Source of the DNA: Polytrichum commune
Lineage: Eukaryota; Streptophyta; Polytrichopsida; Polytrichales; Polytrichaceae
NCBI GenBank assembly: GCA_950295325.1
Contig: OX485808.1
Span: forward strand, 30,836,527-30,900,526
Direction: 5' to 3'
DNA length: 64,000 nt
In this document: in pieces, positions 50,026-61,818 of the stretch
Layout of the letters: each line of letters opens with the position of its first letter
Position numbering within the stretch: position 1 is the stretch's first letter
Made by a program: the position numbers and the translations under genes
Notes under the pieces: model-generated
Database searches by the model: none
The model's input: the letters and a program-made list of their open reading frames with translations, nothing else
Told to the model about the DNA's origin: nothing

Positions 50026-51464
50026 TTGCGTATATATTTATGAAAGGCCCATGGAGGATAGCCCTCCGCTCCTGATATTGAATGCACCAATATTATCAGT
50101 CTGTAAGGGATGAGTTGGGACGTACCTCTTGGTGCAAGTGTATGAGCTTGTTTGAAACTTTGATGAACTGTGGTTACTTTTACCGCCAGAAGATGAGCTG
50201 CCCATGCAAACTTTCGGACCCTGTTCTTCATGGCTGCCACTCGACTGTTGATGACTACTTTTGTCATGTGAGAATTTCATTCTGAGAAACATCTTGAAGT
50301 CCTCAAGATCATCATTCTCTTTCTCCAGAACCCGGGGCTCGGTATCCTGAACCTGGCTTTGAAACACATCATTGGCATCAATTTAGTTTAGCATTCATGA
50401 CAAGCATTGATTGTCTTCGTCATTTTTTGTGCTCAGCTTCTCACTCAAAGGGGTTTGTAAATACGTAGAAACATCTTCATTCTTGCCATTTGCATATACT
50501 TTTGCCATGTTCACGGCATCGAGAGACTCATTGCCTTGCGTTTCCTTCAAGGTTACCTTTATGGCTCCCAACTTCCGCTCCGTAGGGTTTCAGTGCTACT
50601 ATAATTGTGTCTTATGCCACTTATAAACCTCATCCACATGTCCTCTGATATTTCTTCTACAATAATCTCATGATTGTGGTTGACCAGCACAGGTGCATGG
50701 TCTGAACTCTAAACCCAATCCACCATTGGACTGAGTCTCTCAAGCGTGAGCCCGACCTTCAGGCGTCTCTTCCAATTTTTGCACTTCAGGTGCAACTGCA
50801 TATTCTTTCCAATCAACTCTTGAATAAGAAATAGATCGACTTTCTCTTTGTGCACAAGGAGATGGTACTGGTTGCTTAAGTTGGCGTGAATTATGGATAG
50901 CATTCCTCAGCCTTGAAAGAGACCCTTTGAATAGAATCAACTCCTGCAAGGAAAATCAGTCCTGTTTGGAAAGTTAGATGAGGCGAGAAATTAATGGATG
51001 CGTAAACTGAATGTTACCCTTATTTGATGAAATCTCATATGAAATGTTTGCTTAGTCTCAAACAAGACAATGATCGAAGATAGGTACTCTTTGTGGCATA
51101 CGTGAAGTATGCTATTTCATGATATCATTCATGGTTGGAGATGATGATACCTTTGTGGCATATCACTGGACGTTTTCGTTGCCTTTTACAGTATCAAGGT
51201 GATGCAGCACATATTCGTAACTCGACTGACACACCAAATATAACACACTGTTGTATTATGGGAGCTTCAACACTCATTCAAGCATTTTTTGAAGTGAAAG
51301 TGCCCTGTGTCACAAAATTAATGATGGAAACCTGTTAAAAAAATCGATGTGGCAAAAAAATAAATTATGATTCGACATACAAAGTGTTGAAACTTCCCAC
51401 GGTACTAACTTGCGGCAGTCACCAAACGTCGTATTTGGTTTCTTTCGGTAATTAGTAACTTACC
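50026..51464. other. Intergenic DNA upstream of the Ohr gene
   Basis: Minus-strand frames at 50038-50367 (Ser/Lys/Gln-rich) and 50709-50903 lack convincing starts, splice links or known domains and could be debris of a retroelement or an old gene. The last 150 bases probably hold the Ohr promoter. No definite regulatory element is recognised. Confidence 0.4.
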
Positions 51465-52797
51465 ATGGCCATTAGGGCAGTTGTTCGAGCAGCCGGCCGG
51501 TCCAGCCCCACTGAATCCTTCTCCAAGGTATGCGTACTCTGCTATGAATGTATTCAATTAGCTGGTCTTCTTTAACACATATTTACAACGCATGAGGTTT
51601 CTTCCATAACGGATTGAAGGACTTGATGTTTGGTAGTGCGGTGCCATCGAAAACTAGAACACATTTCAAGTAGATTCCACATATTTTGTGCATGGATCAT
51701 TCGTCTTGCTGGTTCCTGACTTCTCCCAAATGAGACAACGGATATTCGCTACAAAAGAAAGAGAATAAGATATTCCTGCGAAAGTTGAGGCACGTTTGCC
51801 AACCTCATTCTACTTAGGAACCCGTTGGAATGCTCGACGGATGATCAAATTAACGAGGCGGGCTGTTTCACGTGCTAGATATTCTTCCTGATTTTTCCGT
51901 GTGCACTACATCTGTTGCAATCTGTTCAACCACAGACACCGTCAGAGTCACATAAATACCTAATGCTACAATAGTGTGGTTTTTCTCTACATAAGACAAT
52001 ATTTTGGGCCGGCTTTTAGGGTCCGTGACGAAGCGACAAAGAATATGGAAGATGATGAGTATTCGATGTCATTTCGATACCTTCCTTGGCAGGTCGATCT
52101 CCTACTTCGATGCTTCTTATTGAAGAGCAGATAGTGATGTGGAGACTTCCTGTTCAAAAAACAACATGCGCTGATTAGAGATTCATTGGAAGGTTAGCTT
52201 TCAGGGGTATCCTGTGCTGGCAATTATGCGTGGGATCACTGGAACCACCGAGCGAAGTACTGCACATCAGTTGCCAAAATTCTTTCGTACTTTTTTTCTG
52301 TTCTCAATCTCATCATGTTCCAGCACACCATGCGCCCATCTTCCTTGGTTGTGTCTGTTTTCCGCCGTTACTATGCTAATAAAGCCATCTACACGGCCCA
52401 AGCACTGGTGAAAGGAGGACGGGCAGATGGGCGAGTCACCTCTAACGACGGAAATCTGAAAATCAAGCTGGGACTTCCAAAAGAAATGGGAGGACCAGGG
52501 ACGCACACCAATCCTGAACAACTGTTTGCAGCTGCTTACGCGGCTTGTTTCGCGAATGCAATCGGCGTCGCTGCAGAGAAATACAAGATCCACGTGAAAT
52601 CCACCACCATCAACAGCAAGGTTTCATTGATGCACGATGACGCCAGCGGTAAATATAACATTGCAGTTGTTCTTGGCATCAAGTGCGAAGGTCTTGACAG
52701 GGAGATGTCCGAGAAGGTGGTGCAGCGAGCACACCACATTTGTCCTTACAGCAATGCAACGAGAGGTAACGTATCTTTCAAGTATAAAATTTTGTAG
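51465..52797 (+). CDS. ohr: Organic hydroperoxide resistance protein (Ohr/OsmC family), with N-terminal presequence
   Basis: Two exons, 51465-51527 and 52324-52797, join in phase 0 (AAG/GTATGC to TTCCAG/CAC), giving 178 aa. The first about 40 residues are rich in Arg, Ser and Ala with no acidic residue until Glu17 (MAIRAVVRAAGRSS..., VVSVFRRYYA), which suggests mitochondrial or plastid import. The mature part is a canonical Ohr: GGRADGRV (Arg54, the peroxide-binding Arg), NPEQLFAAAYAACF with Glu86 and the peroxidatic Cys96, and HICPYSNATRGNV with the resolving Cys161. Ohr enzymes reduce organic and fatty-acid hydroperoxides through a Cys-Cys disulfide recycled by lipoylated proteins in bacteria. 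The family is mainly bacterial and also known from some fungi; an intron plus presequence indicate a nuclear gene, not contamination. Starting at ATG 52315 without exon 1 is a weaker alternative. Confidence 0.88.
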
Positions 52798-53431
52798 TCG
52801 GAAAAGGGTGGAATTCCTCACGCCAGCCTAAAATTCCAGCATTTTGGTTGAGGGGTAATAGTAAATCAGAAAGTCCGCAAATGTCCATCTCAATCTGAAT
52901 AGGTAGCCACGATTCATGCCATTGATCTGCATGTGACATGAAATTGTAAACAAAAGTTTATATTTCCCACTTGTGAGACGAGTCCTCAAATCATTCCAAG
53001 ATGCATGGAGCCAAGTCATAAAGTGCAGGTTTTTGTAAATAGATTCATGGTCATGGTCGCCAGAATGAACTTCACCTTGTTCAAACTTTGTTAACAAGGC
53101 TTGTTTACACAGCCCATGAGAGTGTTCTTGAATCCACCTTGTATTGCATTTCTTGTCTTTCAGTTTCTCTGCAAAACATTGACCCTATGCTGTCGGAGGT
53201 AATTGCATTCTGCAGTCGTGAAACAACACCTGAGCCTCATAGTGCATTTGACATACTGTAAAGACTAAGACAAAATTAGGCAAGGGAATTTTGACACTAA
53301 CATTCTCCACTAAATCTTTGGATACTGCTGATCAGGAATGCTCTAGAAACCATGAGTAATTGATGCTGTGGGAATGTTATCTGGCAAACCAATGGAAAAA
53401 AGGAAAAAAATAATAATGGTACAAGTACATA
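52798..53431. other. Convergent 3' flanks of the Ohr and TPR genes
   Basis: The two stop codons face each other across about 630 bp. I see no gene. The short frames on both strands have no protein character. Confidence 0.55.
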
Positions 53432-56400
53432 TCATTTCTGAAATATAAGAGAAACGCCGACTAAAGTGAGCCAAATTGTCAATGCTACCCAGAAGTAGGG
53501 ACTCTTTTCCCAGCGTGGAGGTTTCCACACCATCCAATCATCAAGATAATCCCAACTTGAAGGTGTTTTCTTATAAGGCCTTTTCCTTTTATCCTTCATG
53601 GTTTGGCTCCATGTCTTGGCCTTCCTGCACGTCAAACAATGGCAATGCAACTAGTAGTGTCAGAAAACATTCTTACTTGGAACCTCAAGATTGCATCAAC
53701 TGCTTAATCCTACAGATAGAAATGAGCATTGAGGCTTGAACACAACAATGCATATAGAATCGATACAAATGAGCTTTAACCTCATATTCTATTGACCACA
53801 TACAATAAATATATGGCCTAGCTTCAAAAATAAAATTTAAGTGCAGATCATAAATAATCAGCAGAATTTACAAACCTATCAAAGTCCTTTTCAATTAAGG
53901 GAATTTTGACCATTTCATCTGATGATATTTTGAGCTTTGGAGCCTCAAGAATGTAGCGTAAATCAGCAGCCTGCCTACGAAGAATCTTGTTGGGGTGACC
54001 ACCCTCTAGGCGCTTATAAAGAGCAATACAATCATTATGCCGACCAACAGCTTCATACGCCATAGCTAACCAGATCTGAATCTGATTATCCCCAACAATG
54101 GAAAAAAAAAATGAATTAAAGATTCACCTTAATTGAGACTTACAACTGCAAGATATGCCAAGGTTTCAAATCATAGAATCCTTTGTCATAAAATATGAAA
54201 TCAGAATCACCCTGATCCATTGCAGAACATTCTGCTAATAAAGCAGGAAAATGAAAAGCAATGTTTCCACCCAAAGCCACTCTAGCACAAATCTGTTCTT
54301 CCAACTGAAGGTTGAAAGAACAAGGAACACTGAAAAGCATCGATCTAGAAGTAATCAAAAGAGGAAGATAATTGGACTCTCAAACAAGAAATTGGAGGTA
54401 ACATTGATTAAGTTGCTGGTATTTACATTGTATAATGTGCAGATATGTTTCTTATATTCTCCTATCTAATCCTAGAAAGCAGCAATACTCATTACATACC
54501 TCCCCACCAACATTGGAAGCTCCTGATACTTTTGTAAGGGCTGCTTCCAGCATCTCCACAGATTTATCGTACACACCACGGCCATAAGCCTGCTGACCCA
54601 TTTGAAATAATATTTCTGCTTCCTTTTTGGCTCTTGCTTCCTCCATTACTTTCTGTGAACGTTAAAGAATCATGACACCCCACACTCATTGCAACACGTA
54701 TGGAAGTCATACAAAGCTGCAATCCTGAAGTCCTCAAAACCTTGACTTTAGAAGTGATTTGTTTCAGTTCTCACTTAGTATAAACGACCAGCCCTAGATT
54801 AATGATTGCAGGTTCTGTTCATCCTATTCAAACCCAATTATGTATAATAAGTCCTAAATGTGACCTTCTTTTTCCTTATTTCCTCAAAGCCCCGATAATA
54901 TGTCCACAATTTCCAGGAGATAGCAAGATACCAACGCAGATCCAAGACCTACCAACTCTAAGTGCACAATGACCAAAAGATTTTATTTGAAAGCAACTGG
55001 ACATCTAAAGTTGCTTCAATATGTCAAGCAAGAGTTAAATCATGGAAGTATACTTCCTAGAGGTCAGCTCTTAATCCCAAGGGCACTACAAGTTCCACAA
55101 CAAAGACATCGCTGTCTTACGACTGTAGTGGACTGCAATTTAAGCCAGTAAATTCATTTCCTGCACTGTTACTTTTAGATGGCATAGTGAAAAGGGATAG
55201 TTTTGATGCTCTTAAACTAGCTTTGAGTCTCTTGAAATTCTTTGCTTACGTGCTATATTCTCCCAGACGAAAGCGTCCAGTATAAATTGCATATATGCCT
55301 TATGCTTACCCTTGCCAATTCCTCCCGTTGCCTTGCTGCTCGCTCCTGCTCAAGCTGCTCGAAAGTCTTGGATTCTTCAGCTTCGATACCATTCTTCGAT
55401 GCATCCTCTGGTCTCTCTGCCTGTGCCACAAGCTCTATTAAGGATTTGATAATCTCTCACGAAACTTCATCAGATGCATCTCTTATATCATTGCATAGGT
55501 TCCATTCATCTCTATATGACTCAGTAAATAAGTCACTTTCCTTATAGGTTCAGGAAAAGAACTCAGTTCCGTACATAATGAGACATGTAGGTCTGATAAT
55601 AAACTGCTGACTTTTCCTGAAGAAGGTTCTAAAGTAAAATAGCCAGACACAGCTACACAGCGTGCTAAGCGCACTAGATTTATTGTGCATAAATACCACG
55701 AGAGTGTGTGACGCAGCTGTACAAGCAATAAAAGATCTGAAACATAACGAAAGTCAACAATAACCTGGTACTCTCTAGTAACATAATAAGAAATGACAAA
55801 ACCAACTCGAATGAATCTATAAATAATATTATCGAGGGTCAGCAATGAAACCAGACGTAAGACTCTTTCAAAGCGGCAGAGTGCAAATCCTCTCCACTTG
55901 ATAACCAGGAAAATTTCGTGACGACTCACAGTACCTCATTGTAGGCAGAATCTTCATCGGAGTTGTCGGGGAGCTGGTTTCTTGACGACGAAGAGGATGA
56001 AGACGGTCCATAGCCAGGCTCACGCTCAGCGCAAACGGTACATGCTCTCAACTTTCTTGACAACGGCATCCGCAAACAAGCAAAAGTCAGAATAAATCAT
56101 AGGACAAGAAAATTACTTTGAATCAAGTGACCGCTTGGTTGCAGTCCCTAGATCACTACCCACATGCTTCAGTATGTTGTCCATTGATATCCCTATCTGC
56201 TCAACTGGCCATTATTGGTCGCTGGTTATCCTCTGATCAGAGGATTATGCAAAAATATGGAGGAGCCAGTTACCTTTGCACTTTCTGACCTCCTTGCATA
56301 AGCATCCCTCAACGTAGGTGGAAGTTAGATAGCATCTCACTTGGTATAAAATGACGCAAAATGTGCACGCAAATAAGAGACAGGAGGCAGACTTGTGAAA

Positions 56401-58153
56401 ACTTCGCAGGACTCGTTGTGTTCTACAACTTCATACAACACCCCGTGAATCCGTTGGTCCTCACTAAGAATGCATAGTGTCTTCTTTCGTTTGTAACGGC
56501 AGAGAAATGTGAAGATTCCAGTTTATGCAATACTCATATTCACATGAACGACTTTCAATTTGTTCATGTGGACTGCTTCGAAAATATGCATTATCTAGTC
56601 AAATTTAGCGTTGACGCCAAGGTTGACGATTGCATAGGACAGGACTCTGTACCAACACAAATGCTTCATCGTGTAGCGTCGCCCTGGAGTTCAAGAGGCT
56701 GATCAAAAATCCTCACAAAACATCCATCGCGAATGTCAGAGATCCCGAATATCCACAATGCAAACACTAAAGCCGTTCAACGGGACTTCTTATTTGATTT
56801 CGATTAGCATTTTATCACTAGGAGTCTCATATATAATTCAGTATTAGAAGGGGTGGAGTTCAAGAACTGCTCTAAGACTAAAAAAAACACGAGAAATTGA
56901 CACGACACCAGGTCCATTTCACAAAATCGAAAGGAAGAATGGCGACGCAACACTTGCTCCTGGAGTGAACTCCGAGCTTCGACATGCATCACCGCGAATT
57001 GAAGCCCTGAGGTCAAGAGACTGATCGAAATTCCTCATTTAACATCCATCGCGAATGTCGGAGATCCCGAATCTCCACAATGTAAATTCCAAGCCGCACC
57101 ACAGGGCTTCTTAATTGGTTTCAAATTGCCATTGCCACTACGCGTATCGATTCAAATTCAATTCCGGCAGCGATGGGGTTCAAGAACTGCTCTTAGACGA
57201 AAACAACCACGAGAAACTGACGTGGAACCAGGTCCATTCAACAAATTCAAAAGAAAGAATGGCGACGCGATTCTTGCTCCTGGGGCGAACTCCAAGTCCT
57301 GACAAGCGCGCATCACACAAGATGCTTCGCCGTGAATTGTAGCCCTGGAGTTCAAGAGACTGATCGAAATTCCTCACTAACTATCCATCGCGAACGCCGA
57401 AGATCCCGAATTCTCACAATGTGAACACTAACCGCTCCCATTGATTTCAATTGGACTTTTTTATTAGGCATCTCACATCGAACTCAGTTACGGATGCGGT
57501 GGAGTTCAAAATCTGCTCTAAGACTAAAACAAGCACGAGAAATAAGACACGGAACTAGGTCCATTCAACAAAATTGAAAAGGGAAATGGCGGGGAAATAC
57601 TTGCTCCTTAAGTAAAGTCCAACCTCCGACATACGCGCATCACACAAAATGCTTCACCGTGAAGTGTAGCCCCGAAATTCAAGAGGCTGATCGAAATTCG
57701 TCACAAACTATCCATCGCGAATGTCGGAGATCGCAATCTTCCACAATGTAAACAATAAGCCGCGCCACAGGACGGCTTAATTGATTTCAGTTGGCTTTTT
57801 ATCACTAGGCGTCTCAATTAAAATTCAGTTCCGGAAGGGGTGGAGTTCAAGAACTGCTCTAAGACTGAACCGAGAACAGAGAAATTGACACGGAACCAGG
57901 TCCATTCAACAAAATTCGAAAGGAAAATGACGGGCCAATACTTGCTCCTGCAGTGAACTCCGAGCTCCGACATGCGCGCATCGCAAGAAATCCTGTCGAA
58001 CCGCAAGGCCCCCCGCTTGTCCTCCGCTCTAGAGGACGCCGAAGCCGAGACTCTCCCGCCACTCCCTCGCGGTTCCGGAACAGCCAGAGAATGCGAAAGA
58101 GGTGCGAGAGCTCCGAAAGTGCGAGGGGAGACGGAGAGCAGGGAGGGTGCCAT
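53432..58153 (-). CDS. Probable plastid TPR protein with coiled coil and C-terminal membrane anchor
   Basis: Six exons (minus), all phases fitting: 58153-57942, 56055-55935, 55420-55310, 54652-54500, 54081-53876, 53624-53432; 331 aa. The first exon (MAPSLLSVSPRTFG..., GGRVSASASSRA) is rich in Ser, Ala and Arg, poor in acid, and looks like a chloroplast transit peptide. A charged helical region (EQLEQERAARQREELAR, EEARAKKEAE) precedes TPR-like helices (FQMGQQAYGRGVYDKSVEML; IWLAMAYEAVGRHNDCIALY) at about 159-235. The C-terminus has a Trp-rich WDYLDDWMVW segment and one hydrophobic helix (about 310-329) ending in FQK. It is probably tail-anchored in an organelle membrane, acting as a scaffold or assembly factor; no specific role can be given. 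If exon 1 were wrong, an in-frame ATG at 56069 preceded by a TGA would give a 265-residue protein without transit peptide. Confidence 0.82.
56655..57985. repeat. Four tandem copies (about 330 bp) spanning the exon 1/intron 1 boundary of the TPR gene
   Basis: TTCAAGAACTGCTCTAAGAC or a close variant recurs near 56859, 57179, 57503 and 57846. CATCCATCGCGAATGTC-like blocks recur near 56718, 57044, 57386 and 57708. The last unit contains the 3' end of TPR exon 1 and its donor (AGCAA/GTATTG read on the minus strand). The others carry AGCAA/GTATTT, AGCAAGAATC (donor lost) and AGCAA/GTGTTG. So three of four copies keep a GT donor. Confidence 0.9.
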
Positions 58154-58420
58154 CGCTAGGAGCTCCTCCTCGTGCTCCTGCTCTCTCCTTCTCCTTCTAC
58201 TTCTCCTTCTCGATTGCGTTATTGTGTTGTGTGCTTTTCCCTGCTTGCTTTCTTAGTGCTTTTGTTGCTGTGGCTGCTCTTCTCCGAACTTGTTTGGTGG
58301 ACACACGGAGACTCCACAGTTTCCCTTCCACAGTTTCGACGACCCTCGCCCTCGTTCGTCGTCGTCCATTTTCTCGTTCGTCCATGCTTGAAAGAGGCGG
58401 AGAGATTTTACTAAATTGTT
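58154..58420 (-). promoter_or_regulatory. Probable leader/promoter of the TPR gene
   Basis: Immediately upstream of the chosen ATG the minus strand is purine-rich (GAGAAGGAGAAGTAGAAGGA), as in many plant leaders. The ATG context is favourable (G at -3 and G at +4). Plus-strand frames across this stretch are reflections of the pyrimidine-rich strand. Confidence 0.4.
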
Positions 58421-58633
58421 GATGGCGTGACGCCCCTTTCAATCAATTACCGTATCCTTTATTTCCTGTATACGATAATTATACTTCAAGTCTCTTAACA
58501 ACTTGTGTTTTGCTAGGGAGTTTCCCCTCACTTTAGACACTTCATAATAGTTAAGGAGCGTTTAAGTGGTGTGAGAACCTCCAATTTTTTATAAATAGAA
58601 GCGAATTTGTTTGACGTTGGCCAAGAGACAAAT

Positions 58634-59132
58634 AGGGCCACTTCACACACGAGACTGAGAGCCCGTGACCATTACACTTCAAGCACTCTCATTGGTGGAA
58701 AAGGCGGAGCCAGTCCAAGTTCACTTCACACTACGCTTGAGGGACCAACGAAGTAAGTGAATGCAAGATGGATGTAATGTCTACATAGATCCTACATGAC
58801 ATCAAATGGATAATGTTTCATGGTCACTTGGATTATTTTCAAAAACCACCTCTTGGAGGTAAGCCTAACACAAAACCGGGAGACCATGGCACTCCGAATA
58901 TTTACAACCGTTGATTTATTCTATTTATCATGTGTGAGGACGTGCACGAATAGAAATTCATTGAAATAGCATTTGGTTGAGGGCCTAGTCACATATGACT
59001 TCACACTACACTTGAGAATCCATGATCACACTTCATGATTTTGGAGGTGTGTTGGGACAGCCTTTGGACACTTTCTTTTGGGCTCTCACAATCTCATGGT
59101 CACGGCTCTTGGCTCGTGTGTGAAGTGGCCCT
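58634..59132. mobile_element. MITE with about 40-bp TIR (GGGCCACTTCACACACGAG)
   Basis: The left end AGGGCCACTTCACACACGAG is perfectly inverted at the right end (CTCGTGTGTGAAGTGGCCCT, 59113-59132). Pairing continues inward with mismatches (GAGAGCCCGTGACCAT against ATGGTCACGGCTCTTGG). It is about 499 bp, non-coding, and a close relative of the 48917 element. Confidence 0.88.
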
Positions 59133-60018
59133 TATATGATGCTCAATTCCTCGTCAAAATTTGGAGAGTACCATTTAGGTGCTTTCCAAAGTTTGCCATG
59201 AAATTCATTTTTATATGGTCAGTTTTTGGTCAAAGTCAAACACATCCGCATCAATTTACCAAAATTGGGAGTTCTGACACCACTTGAATACTCCTTAAAA
59301 TATTATAAATTTGTCAAATGTGAGCAAAATTGCCTACCTAAACATGAGTTTTTGATAGACATTACAAATCTAACTCTAATGTTTTGAGATGTTTCATTAT
59401 CACTACACTTGTTAGAGTGGGTCACAACAATTCTCTAGAAGTCAAATTAATTTCATAATAGGAATCAATGCGGGCTATATTAACTTTCAATGCCCTACAA
59501 ATCCTTGTTTAAAGATTAATGTGACATTGTAACAAGCCTTGCCACATACCACTTAAATACATGCGTTTGATTAAGAAGATCGACCATATAAGGTCCACGT
59601 ACCTTATGTGGAAGGAGGGTTGCACCTAGTTTTGATCTAATTAAATGTTCCAAATTTAAAACTATCCAATTTCAAATGAATGAATCTTGCTCGAATCTTT
59701 TATTTACAAAAATATTTTCTCCAAACGCAACTATTGGAACTTGCGTTTACATATATTAGGGCCTCCACAAGCTTAACAGTACAATTTTCATGAAATTATG
59801 CTTATCCTTTGTACCTCATGAAGTGACACATCTTAAGAGATCCACTACTGAACTTTTATCACTTCTAGTGTGCTTACAACTTTACACCAATGAGTTTGGT
59901 GATTCTAATAAACTTTCCAAGCTCGTGCTTTTGAACCTATTGTGAGAGGTGCAACTATACTTTTTGTATTGTTGAATATACATTGGATGTGATCCTTTGA
60001 TGGTCATTGCAGAGTCGC

Positions 60019-60048
60019 TAAACCCTAAAACCCTAAACCCTAAACCCT
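60019..60048. repeat. Interstitial telomere-type repeat (CCCTAAA, about 4 units)
   Basis: It reads AAACCCTAAAACCC then TAAACCCTAAACCCTAGG, with one extra A in the second unit. It is much like the 12703 run and ends in the same CCCTAGG. Confidence 0.85.
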
Positions 60049-60863
60049 AGGAAAGCAATCTATCACACATCTCATACTATGTTTCATCCCTCCCCCCCCC
60101 CCTCCCCGATTTATGTTGGCTATTGAACTCATGATAGTTAACAACTTTTGAGCATGTAGTCCAAGTTTCTCTTTTATGTGCACTTGATCTTGAGTACACG
60201 CCTAACCACATACCACTGCTCAAACATAGATGTTTTGATTAACATAAGTAACTGAATTGGCCCCACTTACCTAAGCCCAAAGTGGTTTGAATATCAAATG
60301 AAGTCTAGAAGCTTCAATGCAATGTCCATGTATTAAATGCATACATTGGGAAGATGAAATTGCAACCAACTATTCTATAGCACATGATGTTAACTTCTAG
60401 GCCAATTTGCATTACACAAGAATATCACTCGAGTTAGTCTAGCATGGCTTAATTCAAATTAATAGACCTCAACCCATAGAGCCTTTTCATCCAAGGTGGA
60501 TGGGAGACCAACTTAGATACTACAAAACTTAGTACACTAAACTATGTAATTAGGGTAGTGGGGGCGGAAAACAACATGGATGGAATTGTGGTAACATTCT
60601 TATCCCAATTTCATTTTTGTGACTGAAATTAGAATCAAGTTAGCAATTGAATACAACCTTGACATGTGTCCACTCTTCTTCAAGACTTTGTTGTTTGTAG
60701 AATATCACAATCATCGTCAACATCGTCACCATCAACATCATCATCATATAGGTCCACTATAAATTGCTATAAGAGTCCACCTTACACCATGATATTTATT
60801 TTCTTTACAGTGGATGAACATTCGACTCATGTGTTCACCTACATTATATTTAACGTTGGATTA

Positions 60864-61288
60864 CTTATGTGGCATGTGGACCACCACTCTTCTTGATTGG
60901 ACACTCATATTTGAATGGTATATGGCAAGGGTTGTGATTAAGAATGAATCCCTCATTCCAAAAACACGGTTTACAATGAGATAAGACTATGTGCTCAACA
61001 TGCAAACGTCATCTTAGGTTCAACAGTCAACATAATTAGGAAGATCCAAGTGGTTAATAGGAATTCTTTTTTTTATAGGAATCTTCACTTTGACCTCTTG
61101 TAGCTTTTGCATTTCGACTGTGTCCGACTTTGGAACTTGAAATAAATTAAATATCTCAGATTCGCAATGAATGGAATTGACTTGAAAGTCCGGGAAGCCA
61201 AAAGGCTTATGGGACTCAATGATAGGGTTTGCAATTGCCCAAAAAAATTCTGTGAAGTTGGAAGGGCCCACAAGGGCCCACATACCTT
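60864..61288. mobile_element. MITE related to 824-1222
   Basis: The right end GGGCCCACATACCTTAC and internal blocks (GACTATGTGCTCA, CATCTTAGGTTCAA, TAGCTTTTGCAT, GGAACTTGAAAT) follow the 824 element in order. The left end is eroded (ATGTGGCATGTGGACC). Confidence 0.55.
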
Positions 61289-61775
61289 ACATAATTTACT
61301 AGCGTAGTTAAGGACATCCACCAAATCGATGAATATCATCTTTAATGGATGACAGAGTTCATCTAGTAGACAAGAGAGAGAGAGAGAGAGAAGAGAGAAG
61401 AGCCGTTTCCCGCCATCACATTCGTCCCCAGGAGCAGCGAAGAATCAAACGAATGCTCTCCTTCCCCACCGGTGGATTCAACCGATTGAGCTCAGCAATT
61501 CCACACTCTTCCATGCCATCCGCCGCCAAACCCCCGAACCGTCTGAAGCAATTTTTTCCCCGGCTTCATTCGACCGATTGAGCTCGCTAGACGGGTTTTT
61601 ACTTCCCTACGAAACTCACGTAGCAGGGGTTTGAGAAAGTTTTACGGTATCAATAGCTGGAGCTTAGTAAACTGACTTTCTGTCGAAGAAGTTTTAGTTA
61701 AGTCGAGAATATGCTGAGCAGAGGGATCGAAGAAGAAGGTTGGGGATTGTTGGCGTAGTATTTATTTGTGGTTAG

Positions 61776-61813
<38 letters not shown>

Positions 61814-61818
<5 letters not shown>

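Larger units (their letters stand above)
59133..61813. other. Intergenic DNA upstream of POLD1
   Basis: AT-rich repeats, a telomere-like run (60019-60048), a C homopolymer near 60092-60105, and element remnants near 60196-60274 and 60864-61288. From about 61345 GC content rises. (GA)n tracts lie at 61374-61391 and 61783-61813, just before the POLD1 ATG. An ATG-initiated 78-codon frame (61345-61581) in the likely leader region could be an upstream ORF. Confidence 0.5.

Noticed and set aside
50038-50367. 109-codon Ser/Gln/Lys-rich minus-strand frame, gag-like at first sight
   Set aside because: It does not begin with ATG, has no zinc knuckle or other domain, and part of it derives from non-coding DNA next to a MITE.
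54140-54358. Minus-strand frame ending in a QLEEQICARVALGGN stretch between TPR exons
   Set aside because: Exon 54652-54500 joins the exon at 54081 in phase (GGE then IQIWLAMAY), and including this frame would insert a stop codon.
55483-55929. 148-codon minus-strand frame
   Set aside because: It lies inside TPR intron 2 (55421-55934); the flanking exons splice in phase without it and its product has no TPR-family similarity.
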